Shown here piece by piece: positions 17,234 through 29,183 of a DNA stretch of 64,000 nucleotides; the first letter of the stretch is position 1; each line of letters begins with the position of its first letter. The stretch comes from Chryseobacterium aquaeductus (GTDB lineage Bacteria > Bacteroidota > Bacteroidia > Flavobacteriales > Weeksellaceae). The stretch is from NCBI RefSeq assembly GCF_905175375.1, contig NZ_CAJIMS010000001.1, forward strand, positions 1,054,001-1,118,000. Direction: 5' to 3'. The notes under the pieces were generated by a model, which was given only the letters and a program-made list of their open reading frames with translations, was not told the origin of the DNA and searched no databases. Made by a program: the position numbers and the translations under genes.

Positions 17234-17977
17234 ATGTCTCAAATTGCGATTAATACCTCACAAAATGTAAATATTAACTTTAACATCTCAAGTGTTGGTG
17301 AAAGATTTCTTGCCTTTATCATCGATTCGGTGATTAAGATTGCCTACGGAGTAGTTATTCTCTATCTCTTTTTCAGCGTTTTTGACTTGGGATATATTTT
17401 AAATGGTCTAGATCAATGGTCAGTTGGTGCTGTGTACAGCATTCTCCTTTTTCCGACAGTTATTTATCCTCTTGTTTTGGAAAGCCTGATGGAAGGGCAA
17501 ACTGTTGGTAAAAAAGTGATGAAAATTCGGGTTGTAAAGATCGACGGCTATCAGGCTAGTTTTGGAGATTACCTTATTCGTTGGGTCTTCCGGGTGATTG
17601 ATGTTTCTGTTTTGATTGTAGGCTTTATCACCATGCTCGTAACAAAAAATAATCAGCGTTTTGGAGATATTGCTGCCGGAACTGCAGTGATTTCACTTAA
17701 AAATAATATCAATATTTCTCACACTATTTTAGAAAATCTAAAAACCGATTATATTCCAACTTTTCCGCAGGTGATAGGTCTGAGCGATAATGACATGAGA
17801 ATTATAAAAGACAATTATTTGAAAGCTTTAAGAATTGATGACCGACAAATCATCAGCAAACTTTCAGATAAAATAAAAGGTATTCTGAAGTTGGAAGTTG
17901 ATCCTACGAAAATGACTGAAAGACAGTTTATCGGAGTTATTATCAAAGATTACAATTATTATACAGGGAAAGAGTAG
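17234..17977 (+). CDS. RDD family membrane protein
   Basis: A 247-residue protein starting MSQIAINTSQNVNINFNISS. The longer upstream frame runs through the divergent gene and is rejected. The RDD domain has three to four membrane segments, with the diagnostic RFLAFIIDS at about residues 25-33, then GQTVGKKVMKIRVVK and FRVIDVSVLIVGFITML. The soluble C-terminal about 85 residues are specific to this cluster type. RDD proteins have been linked to ion exchange and envelope stress; the pairing with SpoIIM and MoxR suggests a joint envelope role. Confidence 0.88.
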   Translation: MSQIAINTSQNVNINFNISSVGERFLAFIIDSVIKIAYGVVILYLFFSVFDLGYILNGLDQWSVGAVYSILLFPTVIYPLVLESLMEGQTVGKKVMKIRVVKIDGYQASFGDYLIRWVFRVIDVSVLIVGFITMLVTKNNQRFGDIAAGTAVISLKNNINISHTILENLKTDYIPTFPQVIGLSDNDMRIIKDNYLKALRIDDRQIISKLSDKIKGILKLEVDPTKMTERQFIGVIIKDYNYYTGKE

Positions 17978-18224
17978 TCTTCTGTGATCAACCGTCAATT
18001 TTTTCTTCCGCAAAATCAATTCTCAATTTTTCGTCTTAGGGCTTCAAAACTTAGCTACTTGGCGTTTTAGAAATCACTTTTACTTTAGTTTCCGTCATTT
18101 CGGTTCAGATTTTGTTTCTTTCTTTAGAATCAAACTTATGTAATCGCCATGATAAATTTTGATTTACAAATATTTTAAAAAATTGGCGATAACATATCAC
18201 CTTTAAAACAGAAAACATCTAGAT

Positions 18225-18515
18225 ATGAAATTCGAAAACAATAGATCAGGAAACGGCGGAGTGATAACACTCAACAATGAGATTAAAGAAGTTGGAAGAT
18301 TGACGTACACTATTTTTCCCGAAGATAACAAATTCATTATTTCATTTGTGCTAGTTCACCCGGAATTTGAAGGTCGCGGAATGGGAAAATATTTAGTGGA
18401 AGAAGCCATCAAATTTTCACGGGAAAATAAATGGAATGTATACCCACACTGTTCTTATGCAAGATCAGTAATGAAAAGAATGAATGACGTGGAAGATATT
18501 TTACTTGAACGTTAA
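18225..18515 (+). CDS. GNAT-type N-acetyltransferase, short YjdJ-like
   Basis: A 96-residue mini-GNAT. The acetyl-CoA-binding signature is HPEFEGRGMGKYLVEEAI (about residues 45-62), followed by YPHCSYA, typical of the YjdJ/Gtn10 group. Substrate unknown. Its last 15 bp overlap the 3' end of the convergent glycosyltransferase gene. The 250-bp gap upstream shows only a TCGCCA..TGGCGA long-range pairing (about 18141 and 18184). Confidence 0.87.
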   Translation: MKFENNRSGNGGVITLNNEIKEVGRLTYTIFPEDNKFIISFVLVHPEFEGRGMGKYLVEEAIKFSRENKWNVYPHCSYARSVMKRMNDVEDILLER

Positions 18516-19475
18516 AACTTCATTCAAAATAATATCCTCAATATCATCGGGATAATTTACTTTAAAATGAATGTCAGAATCTACCCAATTTCTAATTTCT
18601 TCGAGATTTAAGATCTTAGAATTGGGAATTCCCATTCGATCTAAAGCGCAGGCATTGCATTCCTGTTCATATTGGTTATGAATAGGAATTACAAAAAGTT
18701 TTTTATCCATAAAAAGTGCTTCGGCAGGACCTTCAAAACCTGCATTACAAAGAATTCCGTCACAATTTTCAAAACTTTCTAAAAAATGAATCTCATCAAT
18801 CGGATAAATTTCTACGTTGCCAATTTGATGGTGAATCTGTGTATATTTTGAAAAAACTTTCCATTCTACAGGAATCTGACTTAAAACTTTGGTAATATTC
18901 TCATCTGAAAAACTCGGAAGATACACCACATAAAATCCTTTTTTTGAAGGATTTAGATTTCTTATTTTTCTTCGTATAACCGGTTTTTTAATCTGCGGAT
19001 GATAATTTTCAAAATGAAAACCAATTTTATACTGACTCGGAGCGTAATGTCTTAAAATAGATTCGCCCAAAAAATTTTTTCGGAGAGGTTTGGGTGTTTC
19101 CTTAAAACTCATGGAAGCCTGATGGCTCAGCTCAATCATTTTAATGTTTTTCGACCTGCAAGCCCAAGCTGTTAAAGGTTCGTAATCATTGATTATTAAA
19201 TCATAATGGCTCAGTTGGATTTCTCGAATTGCATTGAGAGCTTTGAGGAAATTATTTTCAAGAAGAATTTTTTTATACGAAATTCCTCCCGATTTATTGT
19301 AGAGAAGCGAAACTCCACGATGATGAAAATCTATGGGGAAATCGGTCCTTAGTTGCGATTGATGACCACTTATTAAGGTGTCAACAGATGCGTATTTTTT
19401 AAGAATCGGAATTATTTCCTGAGCTCTTGCTACGTGTCCGTTACCTGTTCCCTGAAAAGAATATAATATTTTCAT
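18501..19475 (-). CDS. MurG-like glycosyltransferase family protein
   Basis: The start at 19475 gives MKILYSFQGTGNGHVARAQEI, the N-terminal glycine motif of GT-B enzymes; the upstream ATG at 19496 lies inside the neighbouring gene and is less likely. The C-terminal half carries CDGILCNAGFEGPAEALFMDKKLFVIP, the nucleotide-sugar binding region. About 324 residues. It starts immediately after, and probably translationally coupled to, the LpxH-like phosphatase, suggesting a lipid or envelope glycoconjugate substrate. Donor and acceptor unknown. Confidence 0.82.
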   Translation of the reverse strand: MKILYSFQGTGNGHVARAQEIIPILKKYASVDTLISGHQSQLRTDFPIDFHHRGVSLLYNKSGGISYKKILLENNFLKALNAIREIQLSHYDLIINDYEPLTAWACRSKNIKMIELSHQASMSFKETPKPLRKNFLGESILRHYAPSQYKIGFHFENYHPQIKKPVIRRKIRNLNPSKKGFYVVYLPSFSDENITKVLSQIPVEWKVFSKYTQIHHQIGNVEIYPIDEIHFLESFENCDGILCNAGFEGPAEALFMDKKLFVIPIHNQYEQECNACALDRMGIPNSKILNLEEIRNWVDSDIHFKVNYPDDIEDIILNEVLTFK

Positions 19476-19476
19476 G

Positions 19477-20301
19477 CTAAGAAAACTGGGTAACAATTTT
19501 AAGAAGTTCAGAATTATTCATATCCTGAATTTCCTCAGTTTCATCATCTTTCAATAAATGTTGATGGTCTTCGTAATGAAAAATCATCCATTCACCATTA
19601 TTATATTCTAAAGCCGATAGATTCTCAATCCAATCACCGGAATTCAGATAGGTACAAGATCCTTTTTTTGTGACCACTTCACGAATTTGAGGTTGATGAA
19701 TATGTCCACAGATTACAAAATCATAACCATTATCGATTGCTAGTTCAGAAGCCGTCAGTTCAAAATCACCAATATATTTTACAGCTTTTTTTACATTATT
19801 TTTGATTTTCTTTGAGAAAGAATATTTCTCTTTACCCATTTTATCCAAAAACCAATTCACAATATTATTAATTACAATCAGCAGATCATATCCTTTTCCT
19901 CCAAGTTTTGCAATCCATTTAGAATGCTGAACCGAAGCGTCAAAAACGTCCCCATGAAAAATCCAGGTTTTCTTTTCGTTTAAATTTAAACAAAGTTTGT
20001 TGATGACTTTCAGTTTACCTAATTCAAAATCGGTAAACTTTCTGAACATTTCATCATGATTGCCTGTGATATAGTATACATCAGTATTTTTGGTGGCAAA
20101 TGAAATGATTTTTTTGATCACTTTTAGATGAGGCTTAGGGAAGTAAGACTTTTTAAACTGCCAAATATCAATAATATCACCATTCAATACCAATGTCTTT
20201 GGTTGAATAGAATTTAAATATCTCAACAATTCTTTAGCCTTACATCCGTAAGTTCCCAAGTGTACATCCGAAATGACAACCAATTCAACGTTTCTTTTCA
20301 T
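19477..20301 (-). CDS. UDP-2,3-diacylglucosamine pyrophosphatase-like metallophosphoesterase
   Basis: A calcineurin-like phosphoesterase of 274 residues with all metal motifs: ISDVHLGTYG (10-19), LNGDIIDIWQ (39-48), YITGNHDEMF and ICGHIHQPQI. The sequence is closest in style to the LpxH-like group, but many Bacteroidetes carry several such paralogs, so it may act on another lipid-linked pyrophosphate. It is followed without a gap by a glycosyltransferase gene. Cytosolic or peripheral membrane. Confidence 0.82.
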   Translation of the reverse strand: MKRNVELVVISDVHLGTYGCKAKELLRYLNSIQPKTLVLNGDIIDIWQFKKSYFPKPHLKVIKKIISFATKNTDVYYITGNHDEMFRKFTDFELGKLKVINKLCLNLNEKKTWIFHGDVFDASVQHSKWIAKLGGKGYDLLIVINNIVNWFLDKMGKEKYSFSKKIKNNVKKAVKYIGDFELTASELAIDNGYDFVICGHIHQPQIREVVTKKGSCTYLNSGDWIENLSALEYNNGEWMIFHYEDHQHLLKDDETEEIQDMNNSELLKIVTQFS

Positions 20302-20424
20302 TTGCAGATTTGTTTAATGAATCAGTTCTCAAATATTATCTATTTAATGAGTAATAATTTGACAATTGACTCTATGCAAAGAAACTACTTGAAAATGAAT
20401 TGTATATGAATGTTATGTTATTTT

Positions 20425-21165
20425 TTATAAAGATTCAAGCAATTCATCCGTGATTTCCATATTGTGATATACGTTTTGTACATCATCATCTTCCTCAAAA
20501 CGATCCAGCATTTTCATATTTGCTTTGAACTGCTCTTCTGTAACCTCTTTGCTGTTATTGGGAATTCTTTGAAGTTCTGCGCTTTTCACCTCAATGCCAA
20601 GCTCATCCAACTTGTGTGATAAAGAACCAAAATCTTCAAAAGCCGTAGTAATCATCACTTCTTCGTCATCCTTATCAATATCTTCTGCACCACCATCGAT
20701 CATCTCCATTTCAAAATCATCCCAATCCATCTTAATCTGTGACATATCGATGCTGAAAATACCTTTTCTGTCGAAAATAAATGCCAATTCACCATTCTTT
20801 CCTAAGTTCCCATCAAACTTATTAAAAATTGCTCTCACGTTGGCAACAGTTCTCGTCGTATTGTTCGTAGTACATTCTACGAAAAAAGCGACACCGCCCT
20901 GGCCGTAACCTTCGTAGTTGATTTCTTCGTAATTTTCCGCATCAGCACCACTTGCTTTTTTGATAGCCCTTTCTACGTTATCTTTTGGCATATTGGCACC
21001 CTTTGCATTTTGGATGCATCTTCTCAATGCAGGATTTGCTTCTGCATCAGGACCGCCAGCTTTTACTGCTAAGGCAATGTCTTTACCAATTTTTGAAAAT
21101 GTTTTTGCCATCTTATCCCAGCGTGCCATTTTCGAAGCTTTTCTATATTCAAACGCTCTTCCCAT
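20425..21165 (-). CDS. yebC: YebC/PmpR/TACO1 family protein
   Basis: A 246-residue protein with the family start MGRAFEYRKASKMARWDKMAKTF and the NPALRRCIQNAKGANMPKDNVERAIKKASG segment (residues about 45-74). Family members were first described as transcriptional regulators and are now mostly viewed as ribosome-associated factors that relieve stalling (TACO1-like). Full length. It stands alone after the ompA terminator. Confidence 0.94.
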   Translation of the reverse strand: MGRAFEYRKASKMARWDKMAKTFSKIGKDIALAVKAGGPDAEANPALRRCIQNAKGANMPKDNVERAIKKASGADAENYEEINYEGYGQGGVAFFVECTTNNTTRTVANVRAIFNKFDGNLGKNGELAFIFDRKGIFSIDMSQIKMDWDDFEMEMIDGGAEDIDKDDEEVMITTAFEDFGSLSHKLDELGIEVKSAELQRIPNNSKEVTEEQFKANMKMLDRFEEDDDVQNVYHNMEITDELLESL

Positions 21166-21203
21166 TTTATATTTTTAATTTTCACAAAATTACTTAAAAT
21201 CAA

Positions 21204-21241
21204 CAATAAAAAAAATACCCCCAGAAAATCCGGAGGTATTT
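21204..21241 (-). terminator. Rho-independent terminator of the OmpA gene
   Basis: On the minus strand AATACCTCCGG..CTGGGGGTATT forms a strong stem followed by a run of eight T. It lies 20 bp after the OmpA stop. Confidence 0.88.
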
Positions 21242-21259
21242 ATTATTTAGAAAAATTAA

Positions 21260-22735
21260 TTATTTTCTTTTTTTAGCTGGAGCCTTTTTCTTAGCTGGAG
21301 CTTTTTTCACTGGAGCATCTTCGTAATCTCTTTTCTTGATTGCGTTCCACTCAGCATCGTTTTCAACAGCAGTAACAACTACTTTTCTGTCTACTTGTCT
21401 TTCAGCATCAGAAGCTTTTTCAGAAACTGTAGCTTTTGCTTCACCAACACCTATTGATTTAAGTGAATTAGGATCTACACCTCTTGCATCTAAAGCAGCA
21501 ACTACAGCAGCAGCTCTTTCTCTAGATAATTTCAAGTTGTATGCTTCAGAACCTTTAGCGTCAGTTTGACCTTCTAGTAAGAAGTTACCTTTATCAGTAT
21601 TAATAATCTGAGCAGCTCTATCTAAAGCAGCAGATGATTCAGCTTTGATTGTCGCTTTGTTAAAGTCGAAGTAAACATTCTTAACTTCAGTTGCGATTTC
21701 TTCAGCAGTTTTAGTTTTAGGCTTAGGACATCCGTTGTATTCTGGAAGACCTGGAACAGTAGGACAAGCATCATCTTTATCTAAGATACCGTCACCGTCT
21801 GTATCTGGCCAAGGACAACCATTGTTTTCTGCAGGACCTGCAACTGTAGGACAAGCATCATCTTTATCGATTACACCGTCTCCATCAGTATCTGGCCAAG
21901 GACAACCGTTGTTTTCAACTGGACCAGCAACATCTGGACACTGATCGTCTTTATCTGGAACTCCATCTCCGTCAGTATCAGGACATCCCTGGAATTCTGG
22001 TAATCCTGGAGTATCAGGACACAAATCGTCTTTATCTAAGATACCATCTTTATCTCTATCTCTGTTTCCGAATCTAAAGTTCAAAGAAGCAGAAGCTTGC
22101 CAAAAGTTTGCAACATTTGATTTATCACCTGGAGTAGAAACATAATCACCTTGGATACCAAGACCGAAGTTCTTAGTTAACCAGAAGTTTGCACCAGCAC
22201 CAGCAGCAACTGTAAAGAAGTTAGCTTTACCGTTTTCGTTACCGTTTTCACCGTTTGCAACCATCATTCCTGTATAGTCAGCTCTTGGGAAAGTAAGGGC
22301 AGTGTAATCATGTCTAAGGTAGTTAGCACCTACTCTTAAGTATGGATCAAACCAAGACTCTTCATTCCAAATAAGACCTGCAGCTTTAGCTTGGAAACCA
22401 AGACCAGTCATTAACATGAATTCTTTACCCATGTTGAATCTTTGGTTTTCAACGTTTCCAACAGTAGTCTGCCAGTCAATTACCAAACCTTTACCAATGT
22501 TTCTAGCAACAGTAAGCTTAGATAATGGTGGAGTGATTGAGAAGTTGTTCACATTGAACATAGTCTTCGTCAAGTTTGTAGCAGAGAACGTGTTACTGAA
22601 GTTATTCGCCTGTGCTTTATGGTTCTCTGCGTGAGCACCAACCCCGATCATCCACGGATTGTTGGTAGTCTGAGCGAACACAGTAGAGGCAACAGTAAGC
22701 GCCAATGCTGAAATTCCTAATTTTAGATTTTTCAT
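21260..22735 (-). CDS. OmpA family outer membrane protein with TSP3-type calcium repeats
   Basis: A 491-residue protein. Signal peptide MKNLKLGISALALTVASTVFAQ; beta-barrel region to about residue 215; then four to five thrombospondin type 3 repeats (DTDGDGVPDKDDQCP, DACPTVAGPAENNGCPWP) at about 220-335; then the OmpA peptidoglycan-binding domain (NVYFDFNKATIKAESSAALDRA; LLEGQTDAKGSEAYNLKLSRERA). Probably an abundant protein linking outer membrane and cell wall. Oddity: the C terminus is a strongly basic KKAPAKKKAPAKKRK tail after the domain. It has a good promoter and terminator of its own. Confidence 0.94.
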   Translation of the reverse strand: MKNLKLGISALALTVASTVFAQTTNNPWMIGVGAHAENHKAQANNFSNTFSATNLTKTMFNVNNFSITPPLSKLTVARNIGKGLVIDWQTTVGNVENQRFNMGKEFMLMTGLGFQAKAAGLIWNEESWFDPYLRVGANYLRHDYTALTFPRADYTGMMVANGENGNENGKANFFTVAAGAGANFWLTKNFGLGIQGDYVSTPGDKSNVANFWQASASLNFRFGNRDRDKDGILDKDDLCPDTPGLPEFQGCPDTDGDGVPDKDDQCPDVAGPVENNGCPWPDTDGDGVIDKDDACPTVAGPAENNGCPWPDTDGDGILDKDDACPTVPGLPEYNGCPKPKTKTAEEIATEVKNVYFDFNKATIKAESSAALDRAAQIINTDKGNFLLEGQTDAKGSEAYNLKLSRERAAAVVAALDARGVDPNSLKSIGVGEAKATVSEKASDAERQVDRKVVVTAVENDAEWNAIKKRDYEDAPVKKAPAKKKAPAKKRK

Positions 22736-22764
22736 AGAATTAAATGATTAAATAATTGATATTG

Positions 22765-22796
22765 CAAAATAAATATAATTTTTCTTTATACACAAA
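22765..22796 (-). promoter_or_regulatory. Promoter of the OmpA gene
   Basis: On the minus strand TTTG at 22796-22793, a 20-nt spacer, then TTATTTTG at 22772-22765 (one mismatch to TAnnTTTG), about 30 nt before the ATG. The leader is A/T-rich with no Shine-Dalgarno sequence. Confidence 0.65.
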
Positions 22797-22812
22797 GTTT
22801 TCAGGATGATTT

Positions 22813-23271
22813 TTAACTTTTCTTTAATATTCTATCGAGGTTCCTTTTATTTTCTCTATCTTTTATTACTTCTCTTTTATCAAAAAGCTTTTTACCTCTA
22901 CCCAACGCTATAAGAACTTTTGCTTTTCCTTTGTCGTTGATATACAATTTTAAAGGTATGATTGTGTTACCTGCATCTTTGAGTTTTTTTTCGAGTTTTA
23001 ACAATTCTCTTTTGTGCAACAGCAATTTTCGTTCCCTTTTTGTTTTATGATTGTAAAACGTGCCCAATTTGTACTCGTCTATCATCATATTGATGATATA
23101 CAATTCGCCGTCAATCATCTGGCAGAAGGCTTCTGTGATAGATGCTTTAGAAGAACGCAATGATTTTATTTCTGTTCCGGTAAGCACCATTCCCGCCTCC
23201 AATTCTTCAATAAATTCGTATTCAAAGCGTGCTCTTTTATTTAATATGTTAACAGTTTTTTCAATCTTCAT
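22813..23271 (-). CDS. smpB: SsrA-binding protein SmpB
   Basis: The tmRNA partner in ribosome rescue. 152 residues, full length: KRARFEYEFIEELEAGMVLTGTEIKSLR at 12-39, then the C-terminal LGRGKKLFDKREVIKDREN tail that inserts into the mRNA path. No tmRNA gene is recognisable next to it or elsewhere in the window. Divergent from the ABC-F gene. Confidence 0.96.
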   Translation of the reverse strand: MKIEKTVNILNKRARFEYEFIEELEAGMVLTGTEIKSLRSSKASITEAFCQMIDGELYIINMMIDEYKLGTFYNHKTKRERKLLLHKRELLKLEKKLKDAGNTIIPLKLYINDKGKAKVLIALGRGKKLFDKREVIKDRENKRNLDRILKKS

Positions 23272-23387
23272 ATTCTAAATTTTCATTCATGTAATATACA
23301 AAATTACACCACATTAAAAACTTGAGTATTACAATATTATAAATACCCGATTTCTTTTCGTAATTTTGCGCCAAATTTACAAACTAT

Positions 23388-25010
23388 ATGTTAACAGTAT
23401 CTAACTTATCTTTACAATTTGGGAAAAGAGTTCTTTTTGACGAGGTAAACATCATGTTTACAAAAGGTAACTGCTACGGTATCATCGGAGCAAATGGCGC
23501 AGGAAAGTCTACATTCCTTAAAATACTAACAGGCAAGCAAGATCCAACCACAGGACACGTTTCTTTGGAACCGGGAAAAAGAATGTCGGTTTTGGAGCAG
23601 GATCACTTTGCATATGATCAATATACAGTTCTTGAAGCAGTTTTAAGAGGAAATAAAAAATTATTTGAGATAAAAGAAGAGATGGATGCTTTGTATGCCA
23701 AAGAAGATTTCTCTGATGAAGATGGTCTGAAAGCAGGTGAACTAGGCGTTGTATATGACGAAATGGGCGGATGGAATTCAGAATCTGATGCACAAACGAT
23801 GCTTTCAAATGTAGGTATCAAAGACAGTATGCATTGGCAGATGATGAGCGAACTAGAGAATCAGGACAAAGTAAAAGTTCTCCTTGCTCAGGCACTTTTC
23901 GGCAATCCAGATGTATTGATTCTGGATGAACCTACGAATGACCTTGATATTGATACCATTGCTTGGCTAGAAGATTTCTTAGCTGATTACGAAAATACAG
24001 TGATTGTAGTTTCTCACGACCGTCACTTCTTAGACACTGTTTGTACGCACATCGGTGATTTAGATTATGCGAAATTAAATCTCTATACGGGTAACTACTC
24101 TTTCTGGTATCAAGCCTCTCAATTGGCGACAAGACAAAGAGCTCAGGCGAATAAGAAAGCTGAAGAAAAGAAAAAAGAACTTCAGGATTTCATCGCACGA
24201 TTTAGTTCAAACGTTGCAAAGGCTAAACAAGCTACTGCAAGAAAGAAAATGATCGACAAGTTAAATATTGATGATATTAAACCATCTTCAAGAAGATACC
24301 CAGCAATTATTTTCGAAATGGAAAGAGAAGTTGGAGATCAGATTTTAGATGTAAAAGGTCTTGAAAAAACAAAAGATGGAGAATTATTATTTTCAAACAT
24401 AGATTTAAATCTTAAAAAAGGAGATAAAGTTGCCATCATTTCAAAAAACTCTTTAGCAATAACAGAATTTTTCGAAATTCTAGCTGGAAATGCTGTGGCA
24501 GATAAAGGAAATGTAGCTTGGGGTGTTACTACGAATCAATCTCACATGCCATTAGATAACACTTCTTTTTTCCAAGAAGATATTAATTTGGTAGATTGGC
24601 TTAGACAATTCACCAAAAATGATGAGGAACGTCATGAAGAGTTTATGAGAGGATTTTTAGGTAGAATGTTATTTTCAGGTGACGAAGCACTAAAGTCTTG
24701 TAAAGTGCTTTCAGGAGGAGAAAAAATGAGATGTATGTTCAGCAGAATGATGCTTCAAAAAGCTAATGTATTACTGTTAGATGAGCCTACAAACCACTTA
24801 GATTTGGAAAGTATTACCACCTTAAATAATTCGTTATCAAACTTTAAAGGGAATCTTTTACTATCATCTCATGACCACGAAATGCTACAAACAGTTTGTA
24901 ACAGAATAGTTGAATTGACACCAAAAGGAATCATCGACAGAGAAACTACTTATGATGAATATCTTGCTGATAAAAAGATTAAAGAATTGAGAGAAAAAAT
25001 GTATTCTTAA
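23388..25010 (+). CDS. ABC-F family ATPase, YkpA/YbiT-like
   Basis: A 540-residue soluble twin-ATPase of the ABC-F class, which act on ribosomes rather than in transport. NBD1 has Walker A GANGAGKST (34-42) and LILDEPTNDLD near 178; NBD2 has LSGGEKMRC near 441 and LLLDEPTNHLDLES. The first signature (MSELENQDKVKVLLAQALF) and the second Walker A (ISKNSLAIT) are degenerate, as in the YkpA subfamily, so this is not decay. A TAATTTTG -7 element at 23361-23368 gives a short leader. Confidence 0.92.
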   Translation: MLTVSNLSLQFGKRVLFDEVNIMFTKGNCYGIIGANGAGKSTFLKILTGKQDPTTGHVSLEPGKRMSVLEQDHFAYDQYTVLEAVLRGNKKLFEIKEEMDALYAKEDFSDEDGLKAGELGVVYDEMGGWNSESDAQTMLSNVGIKDSMHWQMMSELENQDKVKVLLAQALFGNPDVLILDEPTNDLDIDTIAWLEDFLADYENTVIVVSHDRHFLDTVCTHIGDLDYAKLNLYTGNYSFWYQASQLATRQRAQANKKAEEKKKELQDFIARFSSNVAKAKQATARKKMIDKLNIDDIKPSSRRYPAIIFEMEREVGDQILDVKGLEKTKDGELLFSNIDLNLKKGDKVAIISKNSLAITEFFEILAGNAVADKGNVAWGVTTNQSHMPLDNTSFFQEDINLVDWLRQFTKNDEERHEEFMRGFLGRMLFSGDEALKSCKVLSGGEKMRCMFSRMMLQKANVLLLDEPTNHLDLESITTLNNSLSNFKGNLLLSSHDHEMLQTVCNRIVELTPKGIIDRETTYDEYLADKKIKELREKMYS

Positions 25011-25037
25011 TTAAGATTATATAAAAGTTAAAAATAG

Positions 25038-25067
25038 TCAGGGTAGAATTTTCTATCCTGATTTTTT
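25038..25067 (+). terminator. Terminator of the ABC-F gene
   Basis: TCAGGGTAGA..TCTATCCTGA, a 10-bp stem with one G-U pair and a short loop, followed by six T. Confidence 0.88.
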
Positions 25068-25158
25068 ATTTGATTTAAAGACCTAAATTGAGTTTAATCA
25101 TAATTATTGTCATTAGTGAGTTACATTAATTTTGCAGAAACCTTTTTTTTACTACAAT

Positions 25159-25299
25159 CGTTCCCAAAGTAGAAAGATTATTATTAGAAAAAAGGAATTC
25201 CTTTCCAATAGGAATATGAACCTATTTGGTGTTTGTCAGAATTCTAAACTGTTTTGGATGATCTGAACTCAAAATGTTTTACTAATTACTTTAGGAACG
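25159..25299. other. Long-range inverted repeat; possible structured RNA
   Basis: CGTTCCCAAAGTA (25159-25171) and TACTTTAGGAACG (25287-25299) can form a 13-bp stem with one mismatch. Inside are GGAATTCC and CCAATAGG..CCTATTTGG. A TAATTTTG box at 25127-25134 precedes it on the plus strand, with a TTG 17 nt upstream. No open frame crosses it. It could be a small RNA or a decayed element; I cannot match it to a known RNA family. Confidence 0.35.
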
Positions 25300-25405
25300 A
25301 ACCATACTCTGTGTATGTTGGTAATTTAATAATCATTTATATAAAAATTTTATAGTTCTTATTTCAAGTCGGTGAATATTGTTTTAAAATAATCCAATAG
25401 TAAAC

Positions 25406-25762
25406 TTAGGCACTTGCTCTTAAACTTAGAAGCAACAAAATAACACAAAGGCAAATTCACTTAAAGAATATTGGTTATATTGGAACTAAAACGAGATTAT
25501 GTGACAGAACATCGTCTGTGAGAGCTGTTAGATCCAACCAAAATTTTTTGAAATCTTTTTTGAATTCTCTTTTTATATTATATTTATAAAAACTAAAATC
25601 GGTCAACGTTACATAGTTCTTACTACAAATCTTAGACTCGGCACAATTTGGCACATATATTATACTTGGGTAGAAGGTGAAGAAATACACCAACATTTGA
25701 ATATTACACAACTTCATATCTAATTGAAGATGCACGCTAAACTTTAAACCGTAAGTGCCTAA
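25406..25762. mobile_element. Candidate non-autonomous element with terminal inverted repeats
   Basis: TTAGGCACTT (25406-25415) and AAGTGCCTAA (25753-25762) are perfect 10-bp inverted ends, and similarity continues inward for about another 10 bp (GCTCTTAAAC against ACGGTTTAAA). The enclosed 357 bp has no convincing transposase frame. No target duplication is evident. The rest of the 1.1-kb gap between the ABC-F gene and the rRNA operon is A/T-rich with nothing else recognisable. Confidence 0.4.
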
Positions 25763-26023
25763 CATCACTTATATAACTTCTAATACTAAGTCTAAATTCT
25801 AATCCTTAGTATTCATTGTTGATTATTAATATTTTCAAATATCATATTGATTACTGAATGCTGTGAAGTTTAGCATAATAAATTTTATAGCTTTAGGTAC
25901 TGAATTTTGAATATTAAAACCTAGAATCTCAGATTAACAAAGTCGGAATATTCTAGAATCATAATAGTCAGATAGCTTTTTCTGTTGTTTAAGGGTAACA
26001 AATACGAGTATTAAAACGCAAAA

Positions 26024-26098
26024 AGTCTCATACACTTTTGATGTATGAGACTTATATGCATAAAAAAAGCTCCTAAATCTTTCGATTGAGGAGCTTTT
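26024..26098 (-). terminator. Tandem terminators of the rRNA operon
   Basis: Two hairpins follow 5S on the minus strand: AAAAGCTCCT..AGGAGCTTTT (26065-26098) with a seven-T run, then AGTCTCATACA..TGTATGAGACT (26024-26052) with TTTTT. Confidence 0.92.
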
Positions 26099-26106
26099 AA
26101 AAAAAA

Positions 26107-26211
<105 letters not shown>

Positions 26212-26246
26212 AAAGGCGTTATATAAGGTGACAGATTATTGGTAAG

Positions 26247-26292
26247 AGGTAGCAGGGAAAACCTACGACCTGATAACTAACATCTGCTACCT
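26247..26292. repeat. Inverted repeat in the 23S-5S spacer
   Basis: AGGTAGCAG (26247-26255) and CTGCTACCT (26284-26292), with CCTACGACCTGATAACTAAC between. The word ATCTGCTACCT also occurs near 11515, beside the four-helix-bundle gene, so it belongs to a dispersed low-complexity family. Confidence 0.55.
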
Positions 26293-26357
26293 GTTTTATC
26301 GATAAAAATGTTCACAAAGAGAGAACCTTGATTGCGCAATTAAGCGGTTGCCAATTA

Positions 26358-29120
<2,763 letters not shown>

Positions 29121-29183
29121 AATTATTAATTAGTTCAGTATTTTTTGCTCAGTATTACTACCAAGCTATTTTGTAAACTCAAA

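Noticed and set aside
22700..23400. tmRNA (ssrA) beside smpB
   Set aside because: No GGATTCGACAG-type start, tag frame or acceptor-arm pairing is visible near smpB.
23388..25010. Degenerate ABC signature and Walker A in the ABC-F protein as signs of decay
   Set aside because: The same changes are typical of the YkpA-like subfamily, so they are not specific to this gene.
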